Origin: a virus
Reading direction: 5' to 3' (one strand)
IMG/VR virus record: IMGVR_UViG_3300020020_000058
Location: 1 to 46,845 of that record
Length of the DNA stretch: 46,845 nt
Positions 1-6,484 of this stretch are shown one piece after another. The stretch's first letter is position 1. The number at the start of each line of letters is the position of its first letter. The notes under the pieces are model-generated. The model was not told where the DNA came from. It ran no database searches and saw nothing but the letters and a program-made list of their open reading frames with translations. A program made the position numbers and the translations under genes.

Positions 1-126
1 AAGAACTTCTCCAGCATGTCCTTATATAGAGCAGCCTGCTGTTCGTTATGTTGCAAGACAACAGTTTGGTAGTTAACTGGAGGCATCTGTAGGCCGACTT
101 CGGTAGCTGTTCTACGGATAAGGCGA
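1..126. repeat. terminal direct repeat, left copy
   Basis: These 126 bases are identical to 46719-46844; the next base differs (C at 127, T at 46845). The repeat lies inside the helicase gene, and joining the ends restores that reading frame exactly. This is most simply an assembly overlap of a circular or circularly permuted genome with a unique length of 46,718 bp, rather than a biological terminal repeat. Confidence 0.95.
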
Positions 127-1178
127 CCTTTAAGAATTTCCTTAAGAACTCTCTCGCTTTGGAGTGTCATCTTAAATTCTCCAGAGACATCCTTAAATGC
201 CTGGAATTGACGAGCAAACTTGCGAGCGTTATCAAACAAGATAGGATCAAAGATATGTAGGTAACTCCATATCTCTTCAATACGGTTAGCTACTGGAGTA
301 CCAGTAAGCATAAGAACAAAGCCTCTAGAGAGATTCTTTGTAGCCTCCCAAATAGCTGTAGGCCCGGATGCGTTAGCTCCGCCTCTAAGCTTATGGACTT
401 CATCCATAATCACAAAGTCCCAGTGGATTTTCTGTGCTCTCGGGGTATTCTTAACAGTTTCGTAGTTGGTGATAACACACATACCACCCATCTCTGCAAA
501 CTCGAATACCATATCCTTAGAGGCAGCATTATCAGCCCCTCTAACTGGAAAGCACTTAAGATCAGGAAACCAACGGCGAGCCTCATTAAATGTACCGCCG
601 GTCTCAACGATTGATTTCTTAGTCAACCAAAGAATGGTAGGCTCCGCACCGTTGTGCTTTTGCTTGTGGATTTCGATACAGATATATAATGCGACAAGAG
701 ATTCAAACGTCTTGCCTAGCGCCATATCGTTGGCGTTCATAACTCCAGTAGAACCGATTGTGTACTGGTGAACAATACGAACAACATCTTCTACTTGATA
801 TTCACGGGCCATATGCCATGATGCGAAATCAGCACATATCTCTTTGATCAATTGGACAGTAGTTTCATAGGCAGCATTCTTTGCCTCTTCCTCTTTCTGT
901 CTACGCAAAGCAGCAAGCTTAGAAAGATCTTCGTCATGTTGATCACGAGCTTTACGAAGGTCTTCGTACTTAGCCTTATGCATAATGTCCAATTGCTCAC
1001 GAAGTTTCTGAATCTTCGCAGTAATTTCATTATGCTTATGCCAATGCTCTGTCTCTATAGTATGAACCAAATCAGCGTGACCATTAACAGATTCAACTAG
1101 CTTGCGAATCTCTGCATCAATATCAAAGAACTGGGGCTTATCAGGTTCTTCTCCGCCTAGTCTCTTATTAAGTTCCAT
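1..1178 (-). CDS. SNF2-family DEAD/H-box helicase, N-terminal part (split by linearisation)
   Basis: This is the N-terminal 60% of a superfamily 2 helicase that continues at 46718-46034 when the ends are joined; the whole protein is 620 aa. Residues about 50-115 look like a charged coiled coil. The SNF2-type Walker A NDMALGKT is at 150-157, the Walker B DEVH box at 259-262 and motif III LTGTP at 291-295. Phage proteins of this type translocate on DNA and are thought to serve replication, recombination or transcription restart. The ATG at 1178 overlaps the stop of the upstream gene as TAATG, so translation is probably coupled. The frame offset across the joined ends is a multiple of three (364 codons before the methionine at 46804), which confirms one intact gene. 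Confidence 0.9.
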   Translation of the reverse strand, partial: MELNKRLGGEEPDKPQFFDIDAEIRKLVESVNGHADLVHTIETEHWHKHNEITAKIQKLREQLDIMHKAKYEDLRKARDQHDEDLSKLAALRRQKEEEAKNAAYETTVQLIKEICADFASWHMAREYQVEDVVRIVHQYTIGSTGVMNANDMALGKTFESLVALYICIEIHKQKHNGAEPTILWLTKKSIVETGGTFNEARRWFPDLKCFPVRGADNAASKDMVFEFAEMGGMCVITNYETVKNTPRAQKIHWDFVIMDEVHKLRGGANASGPTAIWEATKNLSRGFVLMLTGTPVANRIEEIWSYLHIFDPILFDNARKFARQFQAFKDVSGEFKMTLQSERVLKEILKGRLIRRTATEVGLQMPPVNYQTVVLQHNEQQAALYKDMLEKF

Positions 1179-1375
1179 TAGTCTATATTCTCCATTATTT
1201 TTTCCCAGCATTGGGCATGAATACCTGTCATTAGTAATTCTCTTTGATCAGCGTCAAGCTCAGGGAATGCGATTTGAATGCGAGTACCTTTCTTCCAATT
1301 ATTGTAATGCTCTTCATTGACTTCAATAGCACCAGTGTTATTACACATAATGCAGGGCTTAGTTGTTACAATCAT
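1178..1375 (-). CDS. small Cys/His protein, 65 aa
   Basis: Function is not recognised. The N-terminus carries CIMCNNTG, a single CxxC knuckle, and a later GIHAQCWEK segment adds one His and one Cys, so one zinc could be bound. The rest is charged and helical. The ATG overlaps the stop of the 59-aa gene upstream as ATGA, and its own stop overlaps the helicase start as TAATG, placing it in a tightly coupled leftward operon. It could be a helicase accessory factor or one of the many small host-takeover proteins of phages; nothing in the sequence decides between these. Confidence 0.75.
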   Translation of the reverse strand: MIVTTKPCIMCNNTGAIEVNEEHYNNWKKGTRIQIAFPELDADQRELLMTGIHAQCWEKIMENID

Positions 1376-1551
1376 TTTCCGTTGATTTCCTTATCTAGCT
1401 CTCGCATATGTTGTGACGCATTAATGCAATAGCCGCATTGTCCGTGAACTTCGCATGGCTTATCGCAATGAGGGCATTTTGATATTTCAAGTGCATGTCT
1501 CATGTAAATACTTAATGCTCGGTTACACCAAGTGCAAAGCTTCATTTTCAT
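1372..1551 (-). CDS. zinc-ribbon miniprotein, 59 aa
   Basis: The frame opens at ATG 1551 and translates to 59 residues with three CxxC knuckles (CTWC, CPHC and CGYC) plus a further Cys in DKPCEVHG. This fits a small zinc-binding fold of one or two sites. A second ATG two codons downstream is an alternative start. The first ATG overlaps the upstream stop by one base (TAATG), and its TGA overlaps the next start (ATGA). The function is unknown; DNA, RNA or protein binding are all possible. Confidence 0.8.
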   Translation of the reverse strand: MKMKLCTWCNRALSIYMRHALEISKCPHCDKPCEVHGQCGYCINASQHMRELDKEINGK

Positions 1552-1832
1552 TATGCACCTCCCGGCTTACACCATTCACAATAGCAATAGGGTAGAGGTA
1601 TACGGAAACGAATCTTACCTACAGGGGGAGGGAAGCCTTTATTACTTCTAGCAATCTCCGCTTCCTCTTCCAGTAGCTTTATTAGTTCGGGGTCAGGTCT
1701 TTTAATAGCAAGCCGTCTCTCTAAGATTTGGTTTCTACGAGAAAGCCGTTCGTTCTCTTTAGCAAGCTTATTAACTTCCCGCTTTAAACGAGCAACCATA
1801 TCCACCACCAGTTCAAAGGTACTCTCTTCCAT
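1551..1832 (-). CDS. coiled-coil protein with C-terminal CxxC, 93 aa
   Basis: Residues 1-45 form a strongly charged amphipathic helix (repeated RLKREVNKL-like heptads), very probably a coiled coil and so an oligomer. A proline-rich stretch follows, and the C-terminus holds CYCEWC, a compact metal-binding knuckle. The start ATG at 1832 overlaps the upstream TAA (TAATG). No known family is recognised. The combination of coiled coil and zinc knuckle would suit a dimeric adaptor or nucleic-acid-binding protein, but that is inference. Confidence 0.8.
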   Translation of the reverse strand: MEESTFELVVDMVARLKREVNKLAKENERLSRRNQILERRLAIKRPDPELIKLLEEEAEIARSNKGFPPPVGKIRFRIPLPYCYCEWCKPGGA

Positions 1833-1975
1833 TAGTCATAGACCTTTCCGTGCTTAAACTTAAAAGGGATTTGTGGCCATAACAGTTCACCACAGCTACA
1901 GACTGTTAAGTGGCTTACAAAATTGGCTGTATGAAGTTTTCCACATTTGCAATGGAACCAAGGTTGCAGTAGCAT
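1832..1975 (-). CDS. zinc-ribbon miniprotein, 47 aa
   Basis: I place the start at ATG 1975, one base past the TAG of the upstream 222-aa gene, rather than at an ATG 60 bases further upstream inside that gene. The 47 residues contain HCKCGKLH and CSCGELLW, the two CxCG knuckles of a rubredoxin-like zinc ribbon of the kind found in many small phage proteins. The stop overlaps the next start as TAATG. No function can be assigned. Confidence 0.8.
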   Translation of the reverse strand: MLLQPWFHCKCGKLHTANFVSHLTVCSCGELLWPQIPFKFKHGKVYD

Positions 1976-1976
1976 T

Positions 1977-2645
1977 CTAGTTCTTGACCTTTCCGTACTT
2001 AATGTCACAATCAGGATTAGCGTCAATCCAATCAATCAAATCGGCGACGTTCAAAGGCTCAATACCTAGACGCTTACAAACAGCTCTAGGATTATTGTAC
2101 TGTGCAGTCTCGTTTCCAAATACAAACATATACGGAACTGAAAGGCCTACAGGTGAGCCGTAGTTTCCAGGAAGGGGCTTCAATGCTTCGGGTGGTTCAA
2201 TGCCGCATGCATCAAACATTTCCAATAGGTTCATTGCGTCAATCCACCGCTGAAATCCCTTGCGCAACTTAATGTATTGGAGGTTAGCTAGCGGCTTATC
2301 CAAATCGCCTACTTCCTTAACGATCTCTGCTTGTGCCCTATCTTTTTCCATCCAATCGATTTGCCCAGCTGTTTTACGCAAACGGCTGGCCACTTCCTTA
2401 AGATGTTGAGTTGGCACGTTGTCGTCAACCCAATACCAAAAGGCATTAATCATCTTGTCTACTTCGGTGTAATCGTAGTCCTCTTTGGGGAGGTTAGCTA
2501 AGTAGTTGGCAACTGAGTTGTTGGACTTAAGGATGTCCTTTAGTTCTTCACCCTTCTCATGAACAGCCTTTGCAAAAGCGGCTGGTTCAGTCATAGCCTT
2601 GGAATAGTCTATCTCCAGATCATCCCAGAAATTAGAATCACTCAT
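1977..2645 (-). CDS. hypothetical acidic protein, 222 aa
   Basis: No family is recognised. The protein is soluble, largely helical and Trp-rich, with FWYWVDDNVP near residue 70 and WMEKDRAQAE near 100, and no membrane segment or Cys pairs. The ATG is preceded by GTAGGAGAGAAG, a good ribosome binding site, and overlaps the end of the 45-aa gene upstream by 8 bases. It sits near the start of the leftward operon fed by the promoter at 2820-2848, a usual position for early host-directed phage genes. Confidence 0.85.
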   Translation of the reverse strand: MSDSNFWDDLEIDYSKAMTEPAAFAKAVHEKGEELKDILKSNNSVANYLANLPKEDYDYTEVDKMINAFWYWVDDNVPTQHLKEVASRLRKTAGQIDWMEKDRAQAEIVKEVGDLDKPLANLQYIKLRKGFQRWIDAMNLLEMFDACGIEPPEALKPLPGNYGSPVGLSVPYMFVFGNETAQYNNPRAVCKRLGIEPLNVADLIDWIDANPDCDIKYGKVKN

Positions 2646-2775
2646 TGTCTTCTCTCCTACTTTCTAATAGCAATTCGGCGACTTCCTGCTGAGTCAGCGT
2701 ATGGATTTCCCCGTCTTCACTGAATAGCTGCTCTAAACGTCTATCCATAAAAGTGTAGTCTACTTTTGAATGCAC
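2638..2775 (-). CDS. small acidic protein, 45 aa (GTG start)
   Basis: A GTG at 2775 preceded by AGTAGGAGGAATAAA, one of the best ribosome binding sites in the window, opens a 45-codon frame ending inside the start of the next gene. The C-terminal half (LTQQEVAELLLESRRE) reads like a short helix-turn-helix half or amphipathic helix. It is the first gene after the promoter at 2820-2848. The strong SD, correct spacing and 8-base overlap with the following gene support it despite its size. Confidence 0.7.
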   Translation of the reverse strand: MHSKVDYTFMDRRLEQLFSEDGEIHTLTQQEVAELLLESRREDNE

Positions 2776-2819
2776 TTTATTCCTCCTACTTGTTTCAGGG
2801 CATGCTTGTGCCCACCACT

Positions 2820-2848
2820 AGCTTAGCAAACCAGGGGACAGATGTCAA
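2820..2848 (-). promoter_or_regulatory. leftward sigma70-like promoter
   Basis: Read on the minus strand there is a perfect -35 TTGACA (2848-2843), a 17-base spacer, and a -10 TAAGCT (2825-2820) that fits the actinobacterial TAnnnT consensus. Initiation would fall near 2813, giving a leader of about 40 nt before the GTG at 2775. It lies just after the end of the winged-helix regulator gene, so the operon running to the helicase can be expressed separately from the regulator. Confidence 0.75.
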
Positions 2849-2891
2849 GCTTTTTCTTGTTTTATATGCCTATAATAAGAAATTTCTTGCG

Positions 2892-3413
2892 TTAGTCTTT
2901 GTCTGCTCCATGAATGAAGTGGACAGCCTTATCGTAGAAGTCTACCATCTTCTCGTCTGTTTCTCTAGGGATTATGTCTTGTGTAGGTCGTTTGAACTTA
3001 AAGCCCCTAGAAGCAAAGTAAATTAGAACGAGTGGTAACAGTAGTTCTGTGTTGTCTAACTCTAAATAGTCTGCTGCATTATTTATGACGTGCCTACAGT
3101 GGGCAGATGTGTTGGCTAGTTCCCAATCAATGTAATTAATTAAGTTGTCAGTTTGTGGTTTAGGCTTTTTCTTAGCGGATGAGGTTATAAACTTATTTAG
3201 GCTAGGATCACTTTCTATTGTAGACTTACCTTTATCGGTTATTACCCAGTACCCATTAGATTCGGCGACTAAACCACTCTTCTTTAGCTCAGTAAGGGCC
3301 TTAGTGATAGACCAATAACTGCCGCTTAGTTTCTCCTCTATAGTAGATACTTTAGTGGCAACACCTATCTCAGCTAAGGCTGCGAAGACTCGTTGTTTAA
3401 CTGTTGCCATCAT
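2892..3413 (-). CDS. winged-helix DNA-binding regulator, 173 aa
   Basis: Residues 1-65 read as a winged helix-turn-helix: KQRVFAALAEIG, a TKVSTIEEKLSG turn, a recognition-type helix SYWSITKALTELKKSGLV, and the wing ESNGYWVITDKGK. This is the pattern of MarR/DprA-C-like wHTH domains. After a Lys-rich linker a second helical domain (about 85-173) may serve dimerisation. It is the second gene after the promoter at 3566-3595, downstream of a cluster of palindromic TCTGCA repeats, so autoregulation through those sites is likely but unproven. Two tandem ATGs (3413 and 3410) follow AGGA and either may be used. Confidence 0.8.
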   Translation of the reverse strand: MMATVKQRVFAALAEIGVATKVSTIEEKLSGSYWSITKALTELKKSGLVAESNGYWVITDKGKSTIESDPSLNKFITSSAKKKPKPQTDNLINYIDWELANTSAHCRHVINNAADYLELDNTELLLPLVLIYFASRGFKFKRPTQDIIPRETDEKMVDFYDKAVHFIHGADKD

Positions 3414-3532
3414 TTCCTACTCCTTTTGTTTCTCTTATTATCTTGGTGTGCTTCAATACTAGCTATAAGCTCATGGTAACCTAAGGCTAGGTATTTGAAG
3501 TATTGCCTAGCAAAATAGGGTATCTCTGGCAT
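3410..3532 (-). CDS. small basic protein, 40 aa
   Basis: ATG at 3532 is preceded by AAAGGAGAAAAC, a strong SD with good spacing. The 40 residues start with an aromatic helix (PYFARQYFKYLALGYHELI) and end in a run of Lys and Arg. The TGA overlaps the first ATG of the winged-helix gene (ATGA), so the two are probably coupled. The function is unknown; it could be a short partner of the regulator. Confidence 0.7.
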   Translation of the reverse strand: MPEIPYFARQYFKYLALGYHELIASIEAHQDNKRNKRSRK

Positions 3533-3565
3533 GTTTTCTCCTTTTGTCCAAGCGGGCTTATGAGA

Positions 3566-3595
3566 TTTATAGCACCTGATGGGCTGTCAAGTCAA
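3566..3595 (-). promoter_or_regulatory. leftward promoter for the regulator operon
   Basis: On the minus strand, -35 TTGACT (3595-3590), an 18-base spacer and -10 TATAAA (3571-3566) form a good sigma70-type promoter. An overlapping TTGACA at 3590-3585 is too close to this -10 to be the -35. The start of transcription would be near 3559, about 27 nt before the 40-aa gene. The palindrome at 3627-3642 lies just upstream of the -35. Confidence 0.7.
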
Positions 3596-3626
3596 GAACT
3601 TTTTGGATAGTGAGAATGTATTATTG

Positions 3627-3911
3627 CTCTGCATATGCAGAGTAACTTACGAAAGTCCATTTTAATTATTCACTCTGCATGGTTACTGACGGTTACACCT
3701 ATCTACCAGGGGTTATGCCATTTGGAGGTCTGCATGTGGATAAGTGATCGGTAGCCATTCTGCATTGGTTCTGCGTTGATTCAGTACCGTTCTGCATTGG
3801 TTCTGCATTGGTTTGGTATTCATTGTGCAGTAGAGTGGGTCTAAAGACCGATCGTGGATCTTTATAGACCCACAGGCTCAGCATAGTAGAGTGAGTAAGT
3901 AGGTATGCAGA
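3627..3911. repeat. cluster of TCTGCA-centred repeats (operator or iteron candidate)
   Basis: A perfect 16-bp palindrome CTCTGCATATGCAGAG lies at 3627-3642. Further TCTGCA or TGCAGA copies occur at 3674, 3729, 3759, 3791, 3802 and 3906. TTCTGCATTGGTTCTGC is repeated exactly at 3758-3774 and 3790-3806, 32 bp apart (about three helical turns), with units inside each pair 11 bp apart. The regular phasing suggests protein binding, either by the nearby winged-helix regulator or by a replication initiator. Apart from one doubtful short frame at 3958, no gene lies between 3533 and 4160. Confidence 0.75.
3837..3871. repeat. imperfect inverted repeat
   Basis: GGGTCTAAAGA and TCTTTATAGACCC face each other around a loop containing CGATCG, giving a stem of 7 plus 4 pairs with a two-base bulge. 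There is no T tract, so it is not an intrinsic terminator. It lies between the TCTGCA repeats and the terminator at 4115-4148 and may be part of the same control or origin region. Confidence 0.5.
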
Positions 3912-3957
3912 ACGATGTTACGAATATGAGCATTGTAACACCTGTAGGCAAACAAGA

Positions 3958-4059
3958 ATGTGCGAAGAAAAAAGTACTGAGAAAGAAATAGAAATGGAGA
4001 GACTAACAAGAAAAAAGGAACAAATACAAAATCAAATACAATCTATTGCTGGAAAATAA
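3958..4059 (+). CDS. possible 33-aa charged miniprotein
   Basis: A short rightward frame encodes 33 very charged residues (MCEEKSTEKEIEMERLTRKK at its start) that would form one long helix. The only SD-like bases upstream are TAGG, and no convincing promoter is seen. The strong terminator at 4115-4148 follows and would end a rightward transcript too. It may be a chance frame in an A-rich stretch; it is listed because the gap otherwise holds no gene. Confidence 0.25.
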   Translation: MCEEKSTEKEIEMERLTRKKEQIQNQIQSIAGK

Positions 4060-4114
4060 AGGTAAACGAGATAAAGGGTATTCGAGTGGCTTGAATTGCG
4101 ACTTCGTGCAAACG

Positions 4115-4148
4115 AAAAAAGGACTAGTCTCCCGAAAGAGACTAGTCC
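4115..4148 (-). terminator. intrinsic terminator after the 128-aa gene
   Basis: GGACTAGTCTC and GAGACTAGTCC (4121-4131 and 4138-4148) form a perfect 11-bp stem with a 6-base loop CCGAAA. On the minus strand it is followed by six T. It stands 13 bases after the stop of the gene at 4161 and should end leftward transcription there. The plus side has a weaker TTTAATC tail, so it may act in both directions. Confidence 0.9.
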
Positions 4149-4160
4149 TTTAATCTTACT

Positions 4161-4547
4161 TTAGAGATTGAAGAAAGCGTTAGCCTTCTCTTCGGTCGTT
4201 GGCTTAGTAACCTTACGGCCAGGAGTCTCTGCGTCATCCTTACGTGGCGCACGAACCCATTCGACGGATTCGGGAAGCTTGCCATTCTTACGGTTCTCCC
4301 AGACAACCGGATCGAATCGGCCACGGATTGACGTATTGAAATCGTTTAGCCGCTTTACAACGGCTGACAGCTTCTGTTGAGACGCTAAGTCCCACGTAAG
4401 CCATTCCTTGCTTTCGACAATTGGGTCGAGCGCAACCATGACTGTACGGAGCGCAGACATTACGGCTGGCACCGTAACTCCACGGAATTCGGAGATTTCC
4501 TCTCCGTCGGGATTGACGACAGTTGTCGTCTCTTGCTGAGTGGACAC
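4161..4547 (-). CDS. hypothetical protein, 128 aa (GTG start), self-contained gene
   Basis: I choose GTG 4547, placed 5 bases after AGTAGGAAA, over an ATG 81 bases upstream that would add a hydrophobic leader with no SD. The 128-aa product is soluble: a Thr/Glu-rich start, a helical core (VPAVMSALRTVMVALDPIV) and a Lys/Glu-rich tail ending in ANAFFNL. The acidic tip with terminal aromatics resembles phage ssDNA-binding protein tails, but no OB-fold motif is clear. It stands alone between a structured upstream region and its own strong terminator, so it is transcribed as a single gene, probably at high level. Confidence 0.8.
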   Translation of the reverse strand: MSTQQETTTVVNPDGEEISEFRGVTVPAVMSALRTVMVALDPIVESKEWLTWDLASQQKLSAVVKRLNDFNTSIRGRFDPVVWENRKNGKLPESVEWVRAPRKDDAETPGRKVTKPTTEEKANAFFNL

Positions 4548-4648
4548 TTGTTTCCTACTTTCTGTCTCTGTCGAGAATCTCCCCGACAAGAACAGTATGA
4601 CAGAAACGGCGACCAAAAGATAGAGCAATCGAAAGATTCTTGTGTGAC

Positions 4649-4772
4649 ATTCGTCACATGTTAGGTATAGGCTACATGTAACATAAGCAACCGGTTAGTA
4701 TAAGCTAGGTGTAGCATAGTACATGCCAAGCATAAGTAATGTATGTCCTATGCTACAACATGCCTAGGTTTT
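4649..4772. repeat. inverted-repeat-rich intergenic stretch
   Basis: GTGAC/GTCAC flank ATTC near 4651-4665. TGTAGCATAG (4710-4719) pairs perfectly with CTATGCTACA (4748-4757), and the loop between carries TACAT/ATGTA. Three related units (TAGGTATAGGCTA, TAGTATAAGCTA, TAGGTGTAGCATA) follow one another. A+T-rich sequence comes next. The position, between the two divergent arms, would suit an origin or the control region of the gene at 4547. Confidence 0.6.
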
Positions 4773-4882
4773 AATTAACCCCTTTGTGAAATTTACATAT
4801 GCAGTTGATGGCATAGGATAATAATTACCAGAGAACGAATTGATCCCCATTATGCGATAATGAAATGTTTCATTTTGTTAGT

Positions 4883-4996
4883 GAGTGCTAGATTTTTTAG
4901 AATTCTCTTTTGGGCACTAGATTTTTTCATTTTTGCTTTTGAGCACTAGGTTCTTATTTTTGGAATTTTTTTCTCACTTGACAAACTGAGCACTGA
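4883..4996 (+). promoter_or_regulatory. 29-bp-spaced operator-like repeats before the late promoter
   Basis: GAGTGCTAG at 4883, GGGCACTAG at 4912 and GAGCACTAG at 4941 are exactly 29 bp apart, each followed by a T-rich block. A fourth copy, GAGCACTGA, is at 4988-4996 inside the spacer of the promoter at 4978-5006. A site between -35 and -10 with upstream helpers is the usual layout for repression, or for cooperative control by a phage regulator. Confidence 0.7.
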
Positions 4997-5006
4997 ATGT
5001 TATTTT
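4978..5006 (+). promoter_or_regulatory. rightward late promoter, leaderless
   Basis: A perfect -35 TTGACA (4978-4983), 17-base spacer and -10 TATTTT (5001-5006) stand immediately before the terS gene. Transcription would begin at about 5012-5014, on or next to the ATG at 5014, and no SD precedes it. Leaderless mRNAs are common in actinobacteria, so the first late message probably begins at its own start codon. Confidence 0.75.
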
Positions 5007-5013
5007 CATGGTA

Positions 5014-5823
5014 ATGGAACTCAAAACTCAACTAAAGGAAACCGACGGTTTCTTAGCTACACTAAAGAAGTTCCACCAACAAGAGGAAGATGAACAAGAG
5101 GAAGATTTTCAGAAAGACTTTCCAGAAGAGGAACCAACGAAACTGGTCTTCTCAAAGGGCTTCCGATTCGAAAAATGGCCAGAAAAAGAACGTGACGAAC
5201 GGAAAGACTTTATAACTTTCTGCGAGCGGCATTACTTCGAGTTCAAGAGTCTTCCTAATAGAGCAGACTTCGAGCAACATTTTCCGAAGAACATACTTCC
5301 CAAAACTATAGAAGAGTGGAAGCCCTTCTTAATGGACTTAATTGATCCATTAGAGGCAAGAGGGATTAAGCCTTATGACGTTCCATTTGAGTATTTGGAG
5401 CCTCAGTTTGTTACCGCTGTAACCTTCATTACAGACGTAAACGACAAGAGAAGTGTAACTGCTAAGCTTAAGCAAGTAGGATTAAGCACTAAGACTTGGC
5501 AAGCCTTGTTAGCGCAACCAAAGTACAAAGAGTACTACAAGAAGAGAATTGACGACCTCACAGAAGGTTTGGAGCAGGACGCTAAACTGAACTTGGCTAC
5601 ATTAGTTCAGGCAAAAGACCTACAGGCTATTAAGTTCTTCTTTGAGTTGCAGAACATCTACCGCCCTAGGGATAATGCTAACGACAAGATCATGCTTGCA
5701 CTACGAGCCATTATGGAAATTCTTCAAGAAAACGTCGAACCCCACGTTTTGGCTAAAGTGGCAGCACAAATCCGTGGCAGCGACCTTTTGAACCAAACGG
5801 CAATTGAAGCCAAAGCAAGTTAG
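5014..5823 (+). CDS. terS: putative terminase small subunit (DNA-binding), 269 aa
   Basis: I assign the small terminase subunit from position, two genes before the large subunit at the head of the late operon, and from content. After an acidic N-terminus (about 1-45) a central region has a helix-turn-helix of the type seen in phage terminase small subunits (VTAKLKQVGLSTKTWQALL). Helical oligomerisation segments follow (NLATLVQAKDLQAIKFFFEL). Such proteins recognise the packaging site and load the motor. ATG 5014 is preferred over ATG 5008 because the promoter's -10 ends at 5006. The exact family is uncertain. Confidence 0.65.
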   Translation: MELKTQLKETDGFLATLKKFHQQEEDEQEEDFQKDFPEEEPTKLVFSKGFRFEKWPEKERDERKDFITFCERHYFEFKSLPNRADFEQHFPKNILPKTIEEWKPFLMDLIDPLEARGIKPYDVPFEYLEPQFVTAVTFITDVNDKRSVTAKLKQVGLSTKTWQALLAQPKYKEYYKKRIDDLTEGLEQDAKLNLATLVQAKDLQAIKFFFELQNIYRPRDNANDKIMLALRAIMEILQENVEPHVLAKVAAQIRGSDLLNQTAIEAKAS

Positions 5824-5833
5824 AAGGACTAGA

Positions 5834-6484
5834 ATGAAGTTAATTCCTAGAAGTCGCTGGACTAGTGTTGTACCTAAGATCACTACTGTAGGCGACAACC
5901 ACATAGACTTTTCTTACTTCCAGCAAGAATCTTTGCAGATTTTACCTACGGAGTTCTACCCTGTAGGTAAGGACATTCTGTACGTCTATAGGAATCCTAG
6001 CGTAGAGCTTAGCCAGTTGGTTAAAGAGGCTACGTACGGAACGGGATTGAGTGACATCGACTTTAACTACGCAATTGCACAGAACGTGGAAGGGGCGTTC
6101 GTGTTACGAGGTAGAGCAACTAAGTGTAGTAATACACACGCTCCGAGAGTTCTTCTGCTCTTAGGAAAAAACGAGGAACCAACTGATTTACTTAAGAAGA
6201 ACCAGCAAGACTTTCTTTCAAGTTTCCCCCCTGTAGGCAACTTAATTCCCGGTCCAACTCTTAGACCTGGAGACCAGAACATTCACGTATTTGATTTGAT
6301 CGAGTACCTTTCGGAAGTAGGGCTGTACGAAGGTAGAAACGACGCTTATTATGGGCCGTTTCTTCAAAGAGCCGTAACTAAGTTGCAACATATATACAGA
6401 CTTTCTAACCTTACAGGTGTTTGGGACGAGTGGATTTACACTAAGGTTAAGGAACAAGACAGGGAGTACATTACTCTTGCCTAA
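5834..6484 (+). CDS. PGRP-like (degenerate amidase_2) protein with peptidoglycan-binding domain, 216 aa
   Basis: Start ATG 5834 follows AGAAGGACTAGA. Residues 1-115 resemble a peptidoglycan-recognition/amidase_2 domain: IPRSRW like the family's ISRAEW opening, then SDIDFNYAIAQNVEGAF and LRGRATKCSNTHAPRV like the YNFLIG..VYEGRG..GAH region. The usual second zinc ligand set (H..CPG) is absent, so catalysis is doubtful. Residues about 150-210 match a PG_binding_1 repeat (DAYYGPFLQRAVTKLQ, then GVWDEW). It lies between terS and terL, an unusual place for a wall-binding protein, and may be a virion-borne wall binder. The true endolysin is at 21985-22956. Confidence 0.6.
   Translation: MKLIPRSRWTSVVPKITTVGDNHIDFSYFQQESLQILPTEFYPVGKDILYVYRNPSVELSQLVKEATYGTGLSDIDFNYAIAQNVEGAFVLRGRATKCSNTHAPRVLLLLGKNEEPTDLLKKNQQDFLSSFPPVGNLIPGPTLRPGDQNIHVFDLIEYLSEVGLYEGRNDAYYGPFLQRAVTKLQHIYRLSNLTGVWDEWIYTKVKEQDREYITLA

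Noticed and set aside
3699-3884. Leftward 61-codon frame in the repeat cluster
   Set aside because: It is produced by the repeated TCTGCATTGG sequence, has no SD, and its product is low in protein character.
6417-6476. Earlier ATG for the large terminase
   Set aside because: It would overlap the previous gene by 68 bases without an SD; TTG 6477 has AGGGAG at good spacing.
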